In this document: positions 36,163-44,547 of the stretch, one piece after another
Position numbering within the stretch: the stretch's first letter is position 1
How the letters are laid out: every line of letters begins with the position of its first letter
Assembly: GCF_002906575.1 (NCBI RefSeq)
Contig: NZ_CP026309.1
Coordinates: 3,534,001 to 3,598,000 of the forward strand
Reading direction: 5' to 3'
DNA from: Salinigranum rubrum
Lineage (GTDB): Archaea; Halobacteriota; Halobacteria; Halobacteriales; Haloferacaceae
Length of the DNA stretch: 64,000 bases
The notes under the pieces: generated by a model
What the model was told of the DNA's origin: nothing
What the model saw: only the letters and a program-made list of their open reading frames with translations
The model's database searches: none
Program-made: the position numbers and the translations under genes

Positions 36163-36735
36163 ATGTCGACATCGATGCTGCGACTCCCGGACGCGCTTCG
36201 AAGCGAGTTCAAAGAGCCGTTCGGTCCCGTCTACACCGAGACAGCGGAACTGCTCGACGACGCCGCCGCCGACGAACCGCTCGTCGTCGTCGGCGACGTG
36301 GTCACCGCCCACCTCCTGCGCGCCGGTCGGGTCCCGGAGCTGTCGGTCATCGACGGGCGGACCAAACGGGAGAGGGTGTCCGAAGAGACGGCAGCGGCGC
36401 TCGAAGACCTCCCGCCGGGGACGAGCGTAAAGAACCCCGCCGCCGAACTCACGGAGTCGACGTTGCGAGCGCTCGTCGAGGCGCTCGACGCGGCCGACCC
36501 ACAGGTGCTCGACGTCGACGGCGAGGAGGACCTCGTGACGCTCCCGGCCGTCGTCGCCGCCCCCGACGGGGCGAGCGTCGTCTACGGTCAGCCCGACGCG
36601 GGGATGGTACTGATCCGCGTCACACCCGAGACGCGCGAGACGATGCGCGAACTGCTCGGTCGGTTCGAGGGTGACGTCGACGCCGCGTTTTCGATTCTGG
36701 AGGGGAGGGCGAATCGAGCCGACGACCAAGACTGA
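36163..36735 (+). CDS. GTP-dependent dephospho-CoA kinase (DUF359)
   Basis: 190 aa. Final step of archaeal coenzyme A synthesis, phosphorylating dephospho-CoA with GTP. Family segments: LVVVGDVVTAHLL, LSVIDGRTKRE, KNPAAELT, DGEEDLVTLPAV and VVYGQPDAGMVLI. It sits 11 bp after spt4 and probably belongs to the same operon. Confidence 0.9.
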   Translation: MSTSMLRLPDALRSEFKEPFGPVYTETAELLDDAAADEPLVVVGDVVTAHLLRAGRVPELSVIDGRTKRERVSEETAAALEDLPPGTSVKNPAAELTESTLRALVEALDAADPQVLDVDGEEDLVTLPAVVAAPDGASVVYGQPDAGMVLIRVTPETRETMRELLGRFEGDVDAAFSILEGRANRADDQD

Positions 36736-36834
36736 GTCGAACCGGTCGCATCGCCGCGGACGCTGTCCGTACGGCGTCGTCACGTCCTTCGAAATCCTTT
36801 TGCCTGCCTCGGGGCGAAATAGAGGCAACTGACC

Positions 36835-37149
36835 ATGGAAATCGAAATCATCGACGAGGACGAGAACCCGATGTTACACCGAACTGACGTGCGCTTCGAG
36901 GTCATCCACGAGGAAGCGACCCCCTCTCGTCTCTCTGTTCGCGACAGTCTCGCCGCGAAACTGAACAAAGACTCCGACGAGGTCGTGATCCACACGCTCG
37001 ACACGAAGTTCGGCATGCGCAAGACGGTCGGCTACGCGAAGGTGTACGAGAGCCCCGCGTTCGCCCGTGACGTCGAGCAGGAGTACATGCTCGAACGGAA
37101 CAAGATCACGAGCGGCGACGAGCCCGAGGTCGAGGCCGAAGAGGCCTGA
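36835..37149 (+). CDS. rps24e: 30S ribosomal protein S24e
   Basis: 104 aa, complete. It begins MEIEIIDEDENPMLHRTDVRFEV and contains SRLSVRDSLAAKLNKD and FGMRKTVGYAKVYES. It carries its own likely promoter (ATCCTTTTGCC near 36794). The next gene starts 12 bp after its stop, leaving no room for an S27ae gene between them. Confidence 0.95.
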   Translation: MEIEIIDEDENPMLHRTDVRFEVIHEEATPSRLSVRDSLAAKLNKDSDEVVIHTLDTKFGMRKTVGYAKVYESPAFARDVEQEYMLERNKITSGDEPEVEAEEA

Positions 37150-37161
37150 CTTCGGTCACCG

Positions 37162-38763
37162 GTGCGCGTTCTCGGTATCGAAGGGACGGCCTGGGCAGCG
37201 AGCGCTGCGGTCTTCGACACCGAGACGGACGAGGTGTTCATCGAGTCCGACCCATACGAACCGGAGAGCGGCGGCATTCACCCGCGTGAGGCCGCCGAGC
37301 ACATGGGCGAGGCCGTCCCGCGCGTCGTCGAGACGGCGCTCGAACACGCCCGCAGTGGGGGCGGCGTCGACGCGGTGGCGTTCTCGCGCGGACCCGGCCT
37401 CGGTCCCTGTCTCCGCATCGTCGGAACCGCCGCTCGCGCACTGTCGGGAGCGCTCGATGTCCCGCTCGTCGGCGTCAACCACATGGTGGCCCACCTCGAA
37501 ATCGGCCGCCATCAGTCGGGGTTCGACGCGCCGGTGTGTCTGAACGCCTCCGGCGCGAACGCTCACCTCCTGGGTTATCACAACGGCCGCTACCGGGTGC
37601 TGGGAGAGACGATGGACACGGGCGTGGGGAACGCCATCGACAAGTTCACCCGACACGTCGGCTGGTCACATCCCGGCGGCCCGAAGGTCGAGGCGCGGGC
37701 GAGAGACGGCGAGTACATCGACCTCCCCTACGTCGTCAAGGGGATGGATTTCTCCTTTTCGGGCATCATGAGCGCCGCGAAGGACGCGTACGACGACGGG
37801 GAGCCCGTCGAGAACGTCTGCTGTGGCCTCCAGGAGACCGTCTTCGCGATGCTCACGGAAGTCACAGAGCGGGCGCTGTCACTGACGGGCACCGACGAAC
37901 TCGTGTTAGGGGGTGGTGTCGGTCAGAACGCACGGCTTCGGGCGATGCTCCGCGAGATGTGCGAGGCGCGCGGTGCCTCGTTTTACGCACCCGAGCCGCG
38001 CTTCCTCCGCGACAACGCCGGCATGATCGCCGTCCTCGGCGCGAAGATGTGCGACGCCGGCGACACGCTTTCCATTCCTGACTCCGCGGTCGATCCGAAC
38101 TTCCGGCCCGACGAGGTACCGGTGTCGTGGCGCGGAACTCAGGAATCGGTCGCGCGGGCGCCGTCCGAATCGGGGACGGTCCGCGGAGCCGAGGCGACGG
38201 TGACGACCGAGGGAGACGTGGTGAGGAAGCGCCGACTCCCCAAGGAGTACCGACACGCGAGGCTCGACGAACGGCTACGACGGGAGCGGACCGTCGCCGA
38301 GGCGCGACTGTTGAGCGAAGCCCGACGCGTGGGCGTGCCGACGCCGCTCGTGTACGACGTCGACCTCCGGGAGTCGATGCTGACGCTGCAGCGCGTGGGC
38401 GAGGGCGACCTCGCCAGGGCGCTCTCGCCCGAAGCGACGCGACAGGTGGGCGAGCATCTGGCGACGCTCCACGACGCCGGTATCGTCCACGGCGACCCGA
38501 CGACGCGGAACGTACGCGTGTCGAAGGAGACGGGTGAGCCGGCGGTGTTCCTCGTCGACTTCGGTCTCGGTTTCCACACGGGCCACGTCGAGGACCACGC
38601 GATGGACCTCCACGTCTTCGGGCAGAGCGTCGAAGGAACGGCGGAGACGCCCGAACCGCTGCTCGACGCGTGTCTGGCGGGCTATCTCGACACCGGCGGC
38701 GAGGCGGCCGAGGACGTCGTCGAACGGCTCCGCACGGTCGAGGGCCGCGGTCGGTACCAGTAG
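37162..38763 (+). CDS. Bifunctional Kae1-Bud32 (tRNA t6A synthase / KEOPS kinase)
   Basis: 533 aa natural fusion. Residues 1-325 are Kae1/Gcp, the threonylcarbamoyl transferase for tRNA A37, with metal-binding H107 and H111 in NHMVAHLEIGRH and GNAIDKF. Residues about 345-533 are Bud32, the small atypical kinase, with catalytic HGDPTTRNV (about 443) and DFGLG. Both are KEOPS components. Start GTG 37162 gives MRVLGIEGTAWAAS, the standard N-terminus. It follows rps24e by 12 bp. Confidence 0.95.
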   Translation: MRVLGIEGTAWAASAAVFDTETDEVFIESDPYEPESGGIHPREAAEHMGEAVPRVVETALEHARSGGGVDAVAFSRGPGLGPCLRIVGTAARALSGALDVPLVGVNHMVAHLEIGRHQSGFDAPVCLNASGANAHLLGYHNGRYRVLGETMDTGVGNAIDKFTRHVGWSHPGGPKVEARARDGEYIDLPYVVKGMDFSFSGIMSAAKDAYDDGEPVENVCCGLQETVFAMLTEVTERALSLTGTDELVLGGGVGQNARLRAMLREMCEARGASFYAPEPRFLRDNAGMIAVLGAKMCDAGDTLSIPDSAVDPNFRPDEVPVSWRGTQESVARAPSESGTVRGAEATVTTEGDVVRKRRLPKEYRHARLDERLRRERTVAEARLLSEARRVGVPTPLVYDVDLRESMLTLQRVGEGDLARALSPEATRQVGEHLATLHDAGIVHGDPTTRNVRVSKETGEPAVFLVDFGLGFHTGHVEDHAMDLHVFGQSVEGTAETPEPLLDACLAGYLDTGGEAAEDVVERLRTVEGRGRYQ

Positions 38764-38964
38764 CCGGAGAGGACGAGGGGCGAACGGGCGGCACACGAGG
38801 CTGCGAGGCGTCGTGCCGCCACATCGCAGCACGCCCCGCAGTGGCTGTCAGCGCATACGACCCGGTGGCCGCGGTATCGGTCATGAACGTTCGGTCCCCG
38901 GTCTCATCTGCGGCCGGCGGATCGGCCCACGCGATGATGTCGACTGCCACCGAGACGGGGACGG

Positions 38965-39168
38965 ATGACAGCAACGCGACGCTCTCTCTTCCGGCCGTAC
39001 CTCGTCGCAGTGGTCGACTCGCTGCTCGTATTCACCGTCGCGTACGACGTCGGGATACAGATCACCCCGCTCCTCCTCCTCGTCTTCGCGGCGTTTTTCA
39101 TCGGCATCGTCCCACTCGTCGGGGACGCGCTGTCGACGTCGCCACCGGCGAGGGTCGACCGCTCGTGA
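38965..39168 (+). CDS. Small membrane protein
   Basis: 67 aa, with two hydrophobic helices (about 12-28 and 31-52) and a basic N-terminus MTATRRSLFRPYL. No family recognised. The 200 bp before it hold no supported gene. Confidence 0.45.
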   Translation: MTATRRSLFRPYLVAVVDSLLVFTVAYDVGIQITPLLLLVFAAFFIGIVPLVGDALSTSPPARVDRS

Positions 39169-39217
39169 CGCGAGCGAGAGGCTAAACCATTTACCGGACG
39201 CCGTCGTACGGTGGCGT

Positions 39218-39490
39218 ATGGCAGATAAACCACAGTCCGGAAACATCTTCGGCGTCCCCTACAACTTCGAACGACCGAGCGTCGGCCGCCTCCTCTCGTC
39301 GTACTGGCAGCCCGGTAAGGGAATGCTCGTCGAGAAACCGTTCGGCATCGGCTACACCATCAACCTCGCCTCGTGGCGCTCGTGGGTCGTCCTCGCGGTC
39401 GTTGCGGTGCTCCTCTGGAACGAACGACAGGGCGAAGACGACGTCGAGGACATGGAGGACGACCCCGTCGAGGTCATCATCGACGACTGA
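39218..39490 (+). CDS. DUF5808-like small membrane protein
   Basis: 90 aa. Family-like start MADKPQSGNIFGVPYNFERPSVGRLLSSYWQPG, a helix at about 55-68 (WVVLAVVAVLLW) and an acidic tail EDDPVEVIIDD. Conserved in haloarchaea, function unknown. CCATTTACC near 39188 may be the box A. Confidence 0.7.
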   Translation: MADKPQSGNIFGVPYNFERPSVGRLLSSYWQPGKGMLVEKPFGIGYTINLASWRSWVVLAVVAVLLWNERQGEDDVEDMEDDPVEVIIDD

Positions 39491-39551
39491 GCCCCTCCCT
39501 CCCTGACCGCGAAATCGAACCTGCTTTTGCCCGCTGGGTGTCAGAGCGGAT

Positions 39552-40187
39552 ATGCTCAGATACGTCACCACGAACCCCGGGAAGGTCCGTGAGGCGACGG
39601 ACTACCTCGGCTCGGACGTCGCCCAGCTCGACTTCGACTACACGGAGATACAGAGCCCGGAACTCGGCCCCATCGCCGCACGCGGGGCGCGGGAGGCGTA
39701 CCGCCACGCCGGTGAACCGGTTCTCGTCGACGACGCCGGGTTGTTCGTCGATTCGCTCGAGGGCTTTCCCGGTCCGTACTCGTCGTACGTCGAAGAGACG
39801 GTCGGCATCGAACGCGTCTACGAACTCGCCGCGACCGAGGAGGACCGCCGCGCCGCCTTCCGGTGTACGCTCGCGTACTGCGACGGCGAGGGGTTCGACG
39901 CGAGCCCCGATCCGGTCGACCGTGACGACCGGACGGTCGCGGCCGCGACCGGTCCCGACGGCGACGAGGGAGACGTCGGGCTCCCCGTGAAACTGTTCGA
40001 GGGTATCGTTCGCGGACGCATCGTCGAGCCCCGCGGCGAGGGCGGCTTCGGCTACGACCCCATCTTCGAGCACAACGGGAAGACGATGGCCGAGATGAGT
40101 ACCGACGAGAAGAACGGCATCTCACACCGGGGACGGGCGCTCGCGAAGTTCGCGGAGTGGTATCCGGAACGGAGCACCGCGGAGTGA
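39552..40187 (+). CDS. XTP/dITP pyrophosphatase (RdgB/HAM1 family)
   Basis: 211 aa. Cleans the nucleotide pool of deaminated purine triphosphates. Motifs: YVTTNPGKVREA (substrate loop), VLVDDAGLFVDSLEGFPGPYS and GGFGYDPIFEHNGKTMAEM...KNGISHRGRAL. Slightly longer than bacterial homologues because of an acidic insert (about 125-145). Start ATG 39552 with TGCTTTTGCCC near 39522 as a likely box A. Confidence 0.92.
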   Translation: MLRYVTTNPGKVREATDYLGSDVAQLDFDYTEIQSPELGPIAARGAREAYRHAGEPVLVDDAGLFVDSLEGFPGPYSSYVEETVGIERVYELAATEEDRRAAFRCTLAYCDGEGFDASPDPVDRDDRTVAAATGPDGDEGDVGLPVKLFEGIVRGRIVEPRGEGGFGYDPIFEHNGKTMAEMSTDEKNGISHRGRALAKFAEWYPERSTAE

Positions 40188-40259
40188 CGGACGGCTCGTC
40201 GGGCGCTTCGCGTCTGACGTGGTTCGCTGAACGACCGTGAAGCGTCCCCGAAAGCCCCG

Positions 40260-40862
40260 TCATTCCCGCGGGCCGCGGTCGGGGCCGGGATAGTCGTCCC
40301 CGACGACCTCCCGGTAGAGGCTCTCGGCGTCGAACAGCGTCGCGAACGCTCGGGGCGAGCGGACGCTGAGCGGGACGCGTCCCTGGAGCGACGCACCGGC
40401 GCGGGCGCTCCCGAGTCGCTCGTCGAACGAGAGGAGGTGCATCGCGCCACCCCGATAGGCCGACGCCAGCCCCGGATGGTCGGCGGCGGGGTGGTCGACG
40501 GGTTCGCGCCACGCCGCACAGCGCTCGCGCCAGTCGGTCGCGAGTGTCTCGTCCGCGAGTCGAGCGACGACCGCCGCCGCGTCGTCGAGCAGCGCGTCGC
40601 TGGCGACGAGCGTCATCCACGAGTGACGGCGGACGTGGTCGAGCGCCGAACGCGAGTCACCGCCGACGAGGAGGTCGGCCGCAAGCACGTCGGCGTCGGC
40701 GACGACGCGGGCGGGACTCGGCGCAGTCGGCTCGTCGGACCGTCCATCGCCGTCCCCCTCGTCCTCGTCGCTCCGGACGGTTTCGAGCGTCGTCCGGACG
40801 TCGGCTTCGGATACGTCGTACGCCGCCGCGCGCTCGAAGAGTTCCTCCCAGGTCCGGGTCAC
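40260..40862 (-). CDS. PIN-like haloarchaeal conserved protein
   Basis: 200 aa. Segments ARVVADADVLAADLLVGG and SWMTLVASDALLDDA, with a later LLSFDERLGSARAG, follow the order of a PIN-type nuclease core (Asp...Asp...SFDE). Function unproven. Start GTG 40862 (MTRTWEELFERAA); the upstream frame is Arg-rich and overlaps a gene-free region. Confidence 0.6.
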   Translation of the reverse strand: MTRTWEELFERAAAYDVSEADVRTTLETVRSDEDEGDGDGRSDEPTAPSPARVVADADVLAADLLVGGDSRSALDHVRRHSWMTLVASDALLDDAAAVVARLADETLATDWRERCAAWREPVDHPAADHPGLASAYRGGAMHLLSFDERLGSARAGASLQGRVPLSVRSPRAFATLFDAESLYREVVGDDYPGPDRGPRE

Positions 40863-41225
40863 GACGAGGGGTAGACGCGGCACGACAAGAGCGTTACCGA
40901 TTCGCCAGAGGCGGCGTCGTGTTCCCCGTTGTGTCCGCGGCGTGTCGGGAACGAATCGGACGACACCACCGTGCCATCGGCCGGTTTTTTCGGGCGAAGT
41001 CACACGCTCGTCTGACGCGGATTTAAGTGAACACCTGCGGTGGAATCTGGTGGGCGCGCACTACGGCCTCAGTTCCCATCCTCCCACCCGCGCGCCCGGC
41101 ACACCCCGCGACTGTACGGTGTGTGGCACCGGTTTCGGTGCCGACGACGCTCCATCTCCCGGTCGCTCGCCGTCGACGCTGTCTCACGACGGCGGGCACC
41201 ACTCTCTCCACCGACTCGTCTCGCG
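40863..41225. other. Intergenic stretch with isolated promoter-like box
   Basis: 363 bp with no convincing gene. A good archaeal box A-like GGATTTAAGTG lies at about 41019-41029 on the plus strand. A downstream plus-strand frame contains one CTVCGTGF pair but then runs into the antisense of trkA without further zinc ligands. Confidence 0.4.
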
Positions 41226-41894
41226 TCAGGCTTCGACGGCGTCGCCGAGCAGCGCCGTCTTCACCTCGTCGACGGCGTCGAGGTCGATGATGAGCGCGAG
41301 CTGGTCACCCACCTGAATCTCCGTCCCCGGGAGCGGAATCGTCATCTCCTCGCGGTCGTGGCTGTGTGCGTAGATGCGCGCTTTCGGACCGAGGTCGACC
41401 TCCGAGACGCGCTGTCCGACGACCGGGGCGCCCTCGGGGACGGTGAACGTCGAGAGCTGGAGGCGCTCCGTGAGGTCGCCGAGCGCGTTGAAGTTCCCGC
41501 CGAGGAGAGCGGTCTTCGCGCCGGCCGCACCCAGGCGCTCGGGGTAGATGACCTCGTCGACGTCCTCGGCGTACTGCTCGTAGATCTCCTCGCGGTAGTC
41601 CTCGCTGATGCGCATAACCGCTCGACAGCCGTACTCCTTGCCGATCATACAGGCCGCGAAGTTCACGTTCGGGTCACCGGTGAGCCCGCCGATGGCGTCG
41701 GCGTCCGCGATGCCAGCGCGTTCGAGGATAGCCTCGTTCGACCCGTCGCCCTTGACGACCTCGAACCCCGCCTCGCGGGCGCGTTCGACCTTCCCGTCGT
41801 CGTTCTCCACGAGGACGACGTCGTGACCCTCCTCTTTGAGGACGCGTGCAGTCCGCGCACCGACACGGCCGTACCCGACGATAACGAATCGCAT
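41226..41894 (-). CDS. TrkA family potassium uptake regulator
   Basis: 222 aa cytosolic RCK protein: TrkA-N Rossmann domain with GYGRVGARTARVL (nucleotide-binding GxGxxG) and TrkA-C from about 140 (STFTVPEGAPVVGQRV...EIQVGDQLALIID). It gates a K+ transporter or channel in response to NAD(H) or ATP; the membrane partner is not adjacent. Start ATG 41894. Confidence 0.87.
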   Translation of the reverse strand: MRFVIVGYGRVGARTARVLKEEGHDVVLVENDDGKVERAREAGFEVVKGDGSNEAILERAGIADADAIGGLTGDPNVNFAACMIGKEYGCRAVMRISEDYREEIYEQYAEDVDEVIYPERLGAAGAKTALLGGNFNALGDLTERLQLSTFTVPEGAPVVGQRVSEVDLGPKARIYAHSHDREEMTIPLPGTEIQVGDQLALIIDLDAVDEVKTALLGDAVEA

Positions 41895-42009
41895 ACCCAG
41901 GAGTACGCCGCCCCGAACTTAAAAAGGATGGACCCCGCACCGGGGTGGTACGGAAACGATACCACGAGTCACGACAGCGTTTTTCCCTCGAAACCCCAAC
42001 CTCGGAACG

Positions 42010-42630
42010 ATGATGGCAACGACCCACGCCCTCGCGGGCGTGGCACTCGCGGTCGGGGTCTCGCTGTTCGTCCCCGAGGCCGGCGGGCTACCCCTCATAG
42101 CCGCGGGCATCGGGGGCTTCTTCCCCGACTTAGACCTCACGGGCGACCACCGCAAGACGCTCCACTTCCCGGTCTACTACAGCGTCGCTGCCGTGGCCGC
42201 TGGCGTCGTCGCCGCCGTCGTGACGACGCCGCTGACGCTCTCGCTCGCGCTGTTTCTCACCGCGGCCGCGCTCCACTCCGTGATGGACGCGGCGGGCGGC
42301 GGCCTCGAACCGCGCCCCTGGCTCGGTCAGGGCGAGCGGGCGGTGTACAACCACGCGAGCGGCCGATGGATTCGCCCGCGGCGGTGGATCCGGTACGACG
42401 GTGCGCCCGAGGACCTCGCGCTCTGTGGCGCGTTCGCTCTCCCGGGACTGCTCGTCCTCGACGGCGCGGCACAGACGGCCATCGTGGCCGCGCTGGGTGT
42501 CTCGGCGGCCTACACCGTCCTGCGGAAGCCGCTCGTGGCGCTCGCGGACCGGGTGGTTCCCCGGATTCCGCAGGACGTGTTCGACCGCCTCCCCGGACGG
42601 GTGTCGTCGTTCATCGCCGCGTATCGGTGA
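42010..42630 (+). CDS. YdjM-like membrane metal-dependent hydrolase
   Basis: 206 aa, four to five helices, with MMATTHALAGVALAVG, GIGGFFPDLDLTGDHRKTLHFPVYY and ALHSVMDAAGG. These His/Asp motifs are those of the YdjM/DUF457 family (predicted membrane-bound metal-dependent hydrolase). Activity unproven. It diverges from trkA. Confidence 0.8.
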   Translation: MMATTHALAGVALAVGVSLFVPEAGGLPLIAAGIGGFFPDLDLTGDHRKTLHFPVYYSVAAVAAGVVAAVVTTPLTLSLALFLTAAALHSVMDAAGGGLEPRPWLGQGERAVYNHASGRWIRPRRWIRYDGAPEDLALCGAFALPGLLVLDGAAQTAIVAALGVSAAYTVLRKPLVALADRVVPRIPQDVFDRLPGRVSSFIAAYR

Positions 42631-42684
42631 TCGGTCGGCCGGACGGAGCGCGCGTACCGGTAGCCCGAACGCCTCCGGTAGCTC

Positions 42685-43407
42685 TCAGAGGAAGTCGCTG
42701 GGGTCGATGGTCGGCCCGTCGCCGCCGTCACCGCCCTGGGTACCGCCTCCGGCCGCGGCCCGAAACACCGCGGGGTCGCGGGTCTGAATCCACACGCTCC
42801 CTCGCCCGGAGAACTTCGAGACGATTCCCTCGCCGCCGAGCATCGTCGATTTGATGCTGCCGTCCTGTTCACGGGAGATGGAGAGACCGTCGGTCCACGC
42901 GATGAGGTGATCGGTGTCGACGACCATCGCGTCGTCAGCGGTTACCTCGGTTTCGATGATCGACCCGTACGCCGAGAGGAACGCCTGCCCCGTCCCCGAG
43001 AGTTCGAGGACGCGGAGGCTTCCCGACGAGAAGAACCCCCCGGCGTCGTTGAACGCGCTCGACCGCTCGACGGTCGGTTCCCACGCGAGTGTCGACCCCG
43101 AGTTGACCTTTATCGGGCCGTCCTGCCCCACGTCGACGGCGAACACGTCGCCAGGGTGGTCGGGGGCCAACGTGAGTTCGGCGCCGTCCGCGCCAGCTTC
43201 GAAAACGTTCTCCACCAGGTCCTTGCTCGAACTCACTGCCGACTTGATCATCCCACCGATGCCCTCTCCCCCACCGACCTCGGCGTCGGCACGGACGCTC
43301 TCGCTCCGACTGATCATCGCCCCCGTCTCCGCCATGAGTCGGTCGCCCCGTTCCATCGTCGTCTGGAGGACCGCGTAACTCGGCCCCTTCTCGATGTGGT
43401 GTTGCAC
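42685..43407 (-). CDS. AIM24 / TIGR00266 family protein
   Basis: 240 aa. Beta-rich trimerising fold, starting MQHHIEKGPSYAVLQTTMERGDRLMAETGAM, with a Ser/Gly-rich C-terminal stretch before TIDPSDFL. The family is widespread and uncharacterised. An AT-rich promoter lies directly upstream (43415-43440). It is the last host gene before the tRNA-Gly integration site. Confidence 0.85.
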   Translation of the reverse strand: MQHHIEKGPSYAVLQTTMERGDRLMAETGAMISRSESVRADAEVGGGEGIGGMIKSAVSSSKDLVENVFEAGADGAELTLAPDHPGDVFAVDVGQDGPIKVNSGSTLAWEPTVERSSAFNDAGGFFSSGSLRVLELSGTGQAFLSAYGSIIETEVTADDAMVVDTDHLIAWTDGLSISREQDGSIKSTMLGGEGIVSKFSGRGSVWIQTRDPAVFRAAAGGGTQGGDGGDGPTIDPSDFL

Positions 43408-43635
43408 AGTGCGTATATCGATTAGATATCATTTTAATGTACTTACGCGATGAATATCAATTCCGTGAAAACTAGGGTTCACGTGCGGCAGAACACCACG
43501 TCCACGGCTTAGCACGGTGTGGGGACATCCGCTCGTCCGTCGCTGCGCGCGACTGAGAGAGTAACGTTTTCGTTCAGAACTGCGGCACGGCTGCGAGCGT
43601 ATGGAAGTCGCTCCCGGTCGTGATTTCGGTAGAGA
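43408..43635. other. Intergenic region next to tRNA-Gly
   Basis: Holds the AT-rich promoter of the AIM24-like gene (43415-43440). Nothing further identified up to the tRNA-Gly echo at 43636. Confidence 0.4.
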
Positions 43636-43746
43636 TGCGCCGTCCGGGAATTGAACCACGGTCGTTCCGCCCACTTCGTTCGCTCCACTCTCTGATTCGA
43701 TTCCCTCGGCGGCGATGCCGCTCGTCACGTTCGTTCGTCGCAGGCA
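43636..43746 (-). repeat. Echo of tRNA-Gly 3' end plus 36-bp core
   Basis: The acceptor/T-arm bases of tRNA-Gly (43747-43768) recur exactly at 43636-43657, 111 bp downstream of the gene. The copy is followed by a 36-bp core (43658-43693; 32 of 36 bases identical to 2413-2448 beside tRNA-Leu) and an inverted T-arm-like copy at 43694-43705. No ORF. Confidence 0.75.
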
Positions 43747-43817
43747 TGCGCCGTCCGGGAATTGAACCCGGGCTAGTGGCTTGGGAAGCCACTGTCCTAC
43801 CACTGGACCAACGGCGC
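43747..43817 (-). tRNA. tRNA-Gly (CCC)
   Basis: 71 nt. Acceptor GCGCCGT/ACGGCGC with discriminator A, D-arm GTCC..GGAC, anticodon stem GTGGC/GCCAC around TTCCCAA (anticodon CCC), T-arm CCGGG..CCCGG. Intact. Its 5' half is the integration site of the element that begins upstream of it, so its present 5' flank belongs to the element. Confidence 0.95.
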
Positions 43818-43818
43818 G
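43774..43818. repeat. Attachment site (att), tRNA-proximal copy
   Basis: 45-bp perfect direct repeat with 50978-51022. It covers tRNA-Gly from the anticodon arm to one base beyond its 5' end. Its inner part is a symmetric core (AGTGGCTT-GGG-AAGCCACT) of the type used by tyrosine recombinases. Confidence 0.88.
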
Positions 43819-44547
43819 TGCAGTGTGTGCGAACAGGCCTTACTACTTTAACTCAGCGGAATACGAGTGTTCCGTCTGTAGCTTTCTGCCTTCTGCATCC
43901 ACATAGAGCGTACACCGACTTATATACTGCAGGTTCGTTGGCCTGTAGCCATGTGAGATTCAACGTAGGGTCATAGATACGACGCCCCCTTCTCGTCGCA
44001 ACTACAGAAATTGCCAGAAATATCATTAGACGCGCATATATTATACTACTATACTCTTACTCAGAACCGTACCGATACAATGACTGTCTACAGTCCTATC
44101 ACTACACGGTTCTATGCGGCAATAGTTGCTTGTATTATTGACAATAGATTGCTATGATAGTAGTCAAGTCGTCGCAGTCATGCGATTTTGTGTGGGTACT
44201 CTATGGGCGATAAGTAAGTTTATGGCCGCATGAGTACCCATTGATTCATACTCGTGTACTACCCTCATACCTCGGAAACAGCTATTCGATTCTAATGCCC
44301 TTCTCGTCCGTTCTAACGCCGTCCGTGTTGTTCGAAGGTGATTGTACGTATTCCTTCAAGGAAGCTCTCTACGGCTGCACACGACGCTCATAGATGTGCC
44401 ACAGTAATAATCAAGAATGAATGTATTACTAACGGGGGTAGCAAAATTAGGCTTCTTTGACACGTACGTTCCACTGCACTGAGCGTGGATAAAAACCCTA
44501 CGTACGTACCGAAGTTTAAAACGTCAGGAGTGTCACAGAAAAGTCAA
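43819..44547. other. AT-rich gene-free segment of the element
   Basis: About 0.7 kb between tRNA-Gly and the first element gene. Apart from the tRNA promoter (43843-43852) I see no ORF with coding character. TATA-like strings occur repeatedly (for example 44036-44056). It could hold an origin or a non-coding RNA, but nothing in the sequence shows it. Confidence 0.4.
43843..43852 (-). promoter_or_regulatory. Element-borne promoter now serving tRNA-Gly
   Basis: Read on the minus strand, GTTAAAGTAG lies about 26-35 bases before the tRNA 5' end, the expected place of an archaeal box A. These bases belong to the element, not the original chromosome. Confidence 0.5.

Noticed and set aside
40942-41316. 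Plus-strand frame with CTVCGTGF
   Set aside because: Only one CxxC pair, then it runs antisense into trkA. Insufficient for a zinc-finger gene.
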